This document shows positions 24,600-64,000 of a stretch of 64,000 bases of DNA, one piece after another. Numbering within the stretch: position 1 is the first letter of the stretch; every line of letters starts with the position of its first letter. Below the pieces are notes generated by a model. That model did no database searches, was not told where the DNA came from, and saw only the letters and a list, made by a program, of their open reading frames with translations. The stretch is from Pomphorhynchus laevis. Lineage: Eukaryota > Acanthocephala > Palaeacanthocephala > Echinorhynchida > Pomphorhynchidae. The stretch lies in NCBI GenBank assembly GCA_012934845.2, contig WNNJ02000469.1:241892-305891 (forward strand), written 5' to 3'. The position numbers were made by a program, and so were the translations under genes.

Positions 24600-26082
24600 C
24601 ATTTTTAACAGTGACATTGGTAATATTAGTTCCATCGTTGCTAACGATTAAGGCTATCTAGTTCACGACATTGATATACCCGCTGCTTTTGATCGTAAGT
24701 TTATGTTACCGGTTTCTAGCACTCATCTCGAAATGGGTGTCTCTTACTGTTGATTTATTTATGATGTTATTCACGTGTTTTCTGCTCATGATGTGATAAA
24801 GGAGTTCGAGAAGCTCAAATCATCTGGTTCTATTTGTCCTGGACTTCTTCCAAAATGTATAGCTAATGTCTATATTAGATCATATTAGATTAATAAAAAT
24901 CGCATCTCACTGGATAGGTTAGTTAACAACGGCTACGACATGATATTAGGTGACTTCAACGACATAAATGGTGGTTAAATTAGTGCAGTCATCTGCATAT
25001 CCAATAACAAACTAACACACTTATCGCCAACCATCCACTTACTTTCACTACTTTTCAGTTAATTCCATGTTAGACATTTTTTGATTCACAAGAGATGGTT
25101 GCTTTAGCCCTTCTGTGTCGAACAATTTAATCATCTCATGTCCATCTTACATGACCTACTCAGTTGAAGGATAGATACGTTAAAGAATAGAGGATACTGT
25201 TATGCTCTTGAGAAGGTTTCAATTAAAACAAATCAATGTGGCATTTCTAAGTGTCTATCAGCTTATTTACCTGGATAACTAATGCGAGTCTGACCAATTT
25301 CAAGTCCCACCCCACTCAGCAAGCCACAAAGATTTTGTCGACTATATACAAAAATCACATATTCAATTTCACTCAATCAAAACTTTAAGCGCTGACAAGA
25401 TGCTTTACCCCCTCTGATTTCTTCAAGCAAACTTTCACTTATGAATGCTGGAAAACACTTGATTTCAGTTGTCGAAGGATATAACGGGTATTACTCATTT
25501 TACCACTTCATAGTCTTCATTTGGAAGATATTAGAGAATGAGAAGTTTGTAAGTTGCAAGCATATCAATTACTGTTCTCCAGTTATATTTTCTAAGACTA
25601 GAAGTGAACAGCTACGAATGGAACATATTTTATGACGAGCTTCTAAAAGAGTTTATAAACTGAAAAATTAAACATATTAAGAGCGCTTGAGGCAGTTAAA
25701 TACGCACTCAGTGTCAACCGTTAGAGCTGGAAACCAATTGATGTTGATATGAAAATCGATTCATAATCCGGATAATCCCCTGAAATGTCTGTTCAAAATG
25801 CGTACTGACCATAGATTAGGTGATCACGCTTTCATGCTGAGACATCGTTGTTGGACGAGTTATTCCTATATGGAATCGATTATCTGTTGAAGTCTTTGAA
25901 ATAACAAATAAAAGTAAATTTATAGAATATTTGAAGAGGAATGAATATCTAATTCCACGAAATTGGACTATGAATATTCAACGAAAATTCTTTTTTCAAC
26001 ACTTTTCCTTGTTTTTTGTCTAAGTAAACCAGTTTTATGAGCTTTGGCTCCCCACTGTGGTGGTAAGGATAAATAAATAATG
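24600..26082 (+). mobile_element. Degenerate LINE relic (copy G)
   Basis: Old scrambled LINE on the plus strand. YDMILGDFND at about 24933-24962 is an endonuclease motif. A piece near 24780-24860 (VIKEFEKLKSSGSICPGL) resembles the region before RT, out of the usual order. The C-terminus is clearest: MRTDHRLGDHAFMLRHRC and RVIPIWNRLSVEVFEITN at about 25800-25950. The 3' end reads GGCTCCCCACTGTGGTGGTA plus an ATAAATAAATAA tail at about 26045-26080, typical of CR1/Jockey-group LINEs. Many stops. Confidence 0.6.
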
Positions 26083-27235
26083 CATCTGGTTAGATTGGGT
26101 AATCTAATTTCATCAGAGTTTTGAAGGAATATATTTATCATCACAATTGTTGAGCTACTCCCTCACCACAAATCCTCCCATATTGACGTAGCGTCAGAAG
26201 CAGATATTTATCAGCTTTATCAGATATCTTGAATACATGGAATCCTTACACCAATACTTTAAAAAGCCAACTTGACAATTTCCAAACAAGTCTGCCAGCT
26301 TTTGATATACATTTAGTGAAAGAAGATTGAAATTTCTATTTTGCTCGCTCCTCCCTCTGATGTAACAGATATCTAGTTAGCACATAGGATATTTTTACCA
26401 GATAAAGAATATTGTCAGACACTAAAAGATCTGTGGTCAATATCGATTCAAAATTCCATCGTCTCCACATAGTAAGATCATTTTGTCAGGCATATTTAAG
26501 ATATTTGAGATACTTCTCTACACTAAGCAATTATATTATGAGGACCAACTTTAAGCAAATCAGTTATCTCAATTACTGCTATACCACAAGGCTTACCGAC
26601 ATTCTATCTTGTATTTTGCCGTATCCATTTTATGAACGGACCCGTTTTATGAATTACATGCTTTTGTTCTATTAGAGTATACTACTTCAGATGTATGACA
26701 AATGTTTACCGTTAATCAATGCTATTAGAATATTTTAGGAGCAATTATCTAACTCACACGCAATCTTAAATTGCAAGGTAAATGAAAGTTCACAAAGTGT
26801 TCCTATAAATTTGTATTGACCGCATGATATTTTGATTTAAAAAATGTAGATGTTACTACAAAAATAAGACATCAATTAGCTTTGCGAATTGTCTAGTTAA
26901 GAGTACAGATTGCCCTTTAAACGGATCTTTAGAAATAAATAAAAAATATATAGTTCAGATCATATTTAAAACGAGTATAATATTCACATGATAATCGAAA
27001 TCTTGCATGACTGAAACTTGTTAATTACGGGGTTTTGCCAATGTGGTTTTGAGTTAGGAATTTGCAGATCCATAATCGATATCCATAATGTTATTATCAT
27101 AATACCATTATTAATACAATTATGACTGCATAATAAGGTTTCGTAAACTCCTGAAATTATTTTTTAGCATTTACATTTTGTCAATACTTGAAATTGTATT
27201 TAAATTTAATTATAATTGACATTTATTTCAGAAAG
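26083..27235. other. Region 5' of RPB2
   Basis: No gene is recognised. 26100-26750 may be further decayed transposon DNA. The RPB2 promoter should lie here or further upstream, but no motif stands out. Confidence 0.4.
27222..27235 (+). promoter_or_regulatory. CAG splice acceptor just before RPB2 ATG
   Basis: TTTATTTCAG followed by AAAG and the ATG. It looks like a strong 3' splice site only 4 nt before the start codon, fitting a 5'UTR intron or a spliced-leader trans-splice site. None of the 14 internal RPB2 acceptors in the window ends in CAG. Confidence 0.55.

Positions 27236-64000
<36,765 letters not shown>

Overview
The window is AT-rich metazoan nuclear DNA from an invertebrate I cannot name. 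It holds two recognisable host genes, both cut into small exons, and a dense layer of dead transposons and satellites. Animal-type protein sequence, spliceosomal introns, LINEs of several clades, Penelope-like elements and Tc1/mariner-type DNA show that it is an animal; nothing seen fixes the phylum.

Layout. 1-790: foldback repeat. 1478-10031 (minus): cystathionine beta-synthase, nine coding exons. The exons are too short to show as long ORFs, and the big sixth intron carries a LINE with a restriction-like endonuclease (2251-5143). 10050-27235: about 17 kb between the divergent 5' ends of the two host genes, filled with LINE relics of at least three kinds (11800-14010, 14221-17791, 18952-20211, 22434-24460, 24600-26080), a broken Ty3/gypsy-like relic near 21.1-21.7 kb and inverted-repeat DNA. 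27236 to beyond 64000 (plus): RPB2, the second-largest subunit of RNA polymerase II. Fifteen coding exons give 1151 codons; only the short last exon lies outside the window. Its long introns hold an inverted LINE dimer (28.3-30.8 kb), a mariner-type fragment (31.0-31.4 kb), an RLE LINE (36.1-38.4 kb), a Penelope-like element (38.7-41.6 kb), a 14-bp minisatellite with a nested MITE (46.5-47.7 kb), an L2-like LINE (48.3-51.3 kb), about 5.1 kb of ~195-bp satellite (51.9-57.0 kb) and a second Penelope-like fragment (59.1-60.2 kb).

The two host genes share an architecture. Ten of their introns are only 44-58 bp (four are exactly 48 bp), the rest are 0.6-7.5 kb. Of 22 internal acceptors 15 end in TAG, six in AAG and one in CAG, whereas a CAG acceptor lies 4 nt (RPB2) and 17 nt (CBS) upstream of each start codon, as would fit a 5'UTR intron or spliced-leader trans-splicing. 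The CBS protein appears to be only the catalytic core, without the heme motif and without the C-terminal regulatory domain.

No new multi-gene system is visible. The points most worth following are the splice-site pattern, the minimal CBS, hammerhead-ribozyme-like hairpins tied to Penelope-type DNA, and a Penelope-like element whose GIY-YIG domain precedes the reverse transcriptase. All coordinates are read by eye; approximate element edges can be off by tens of bases.
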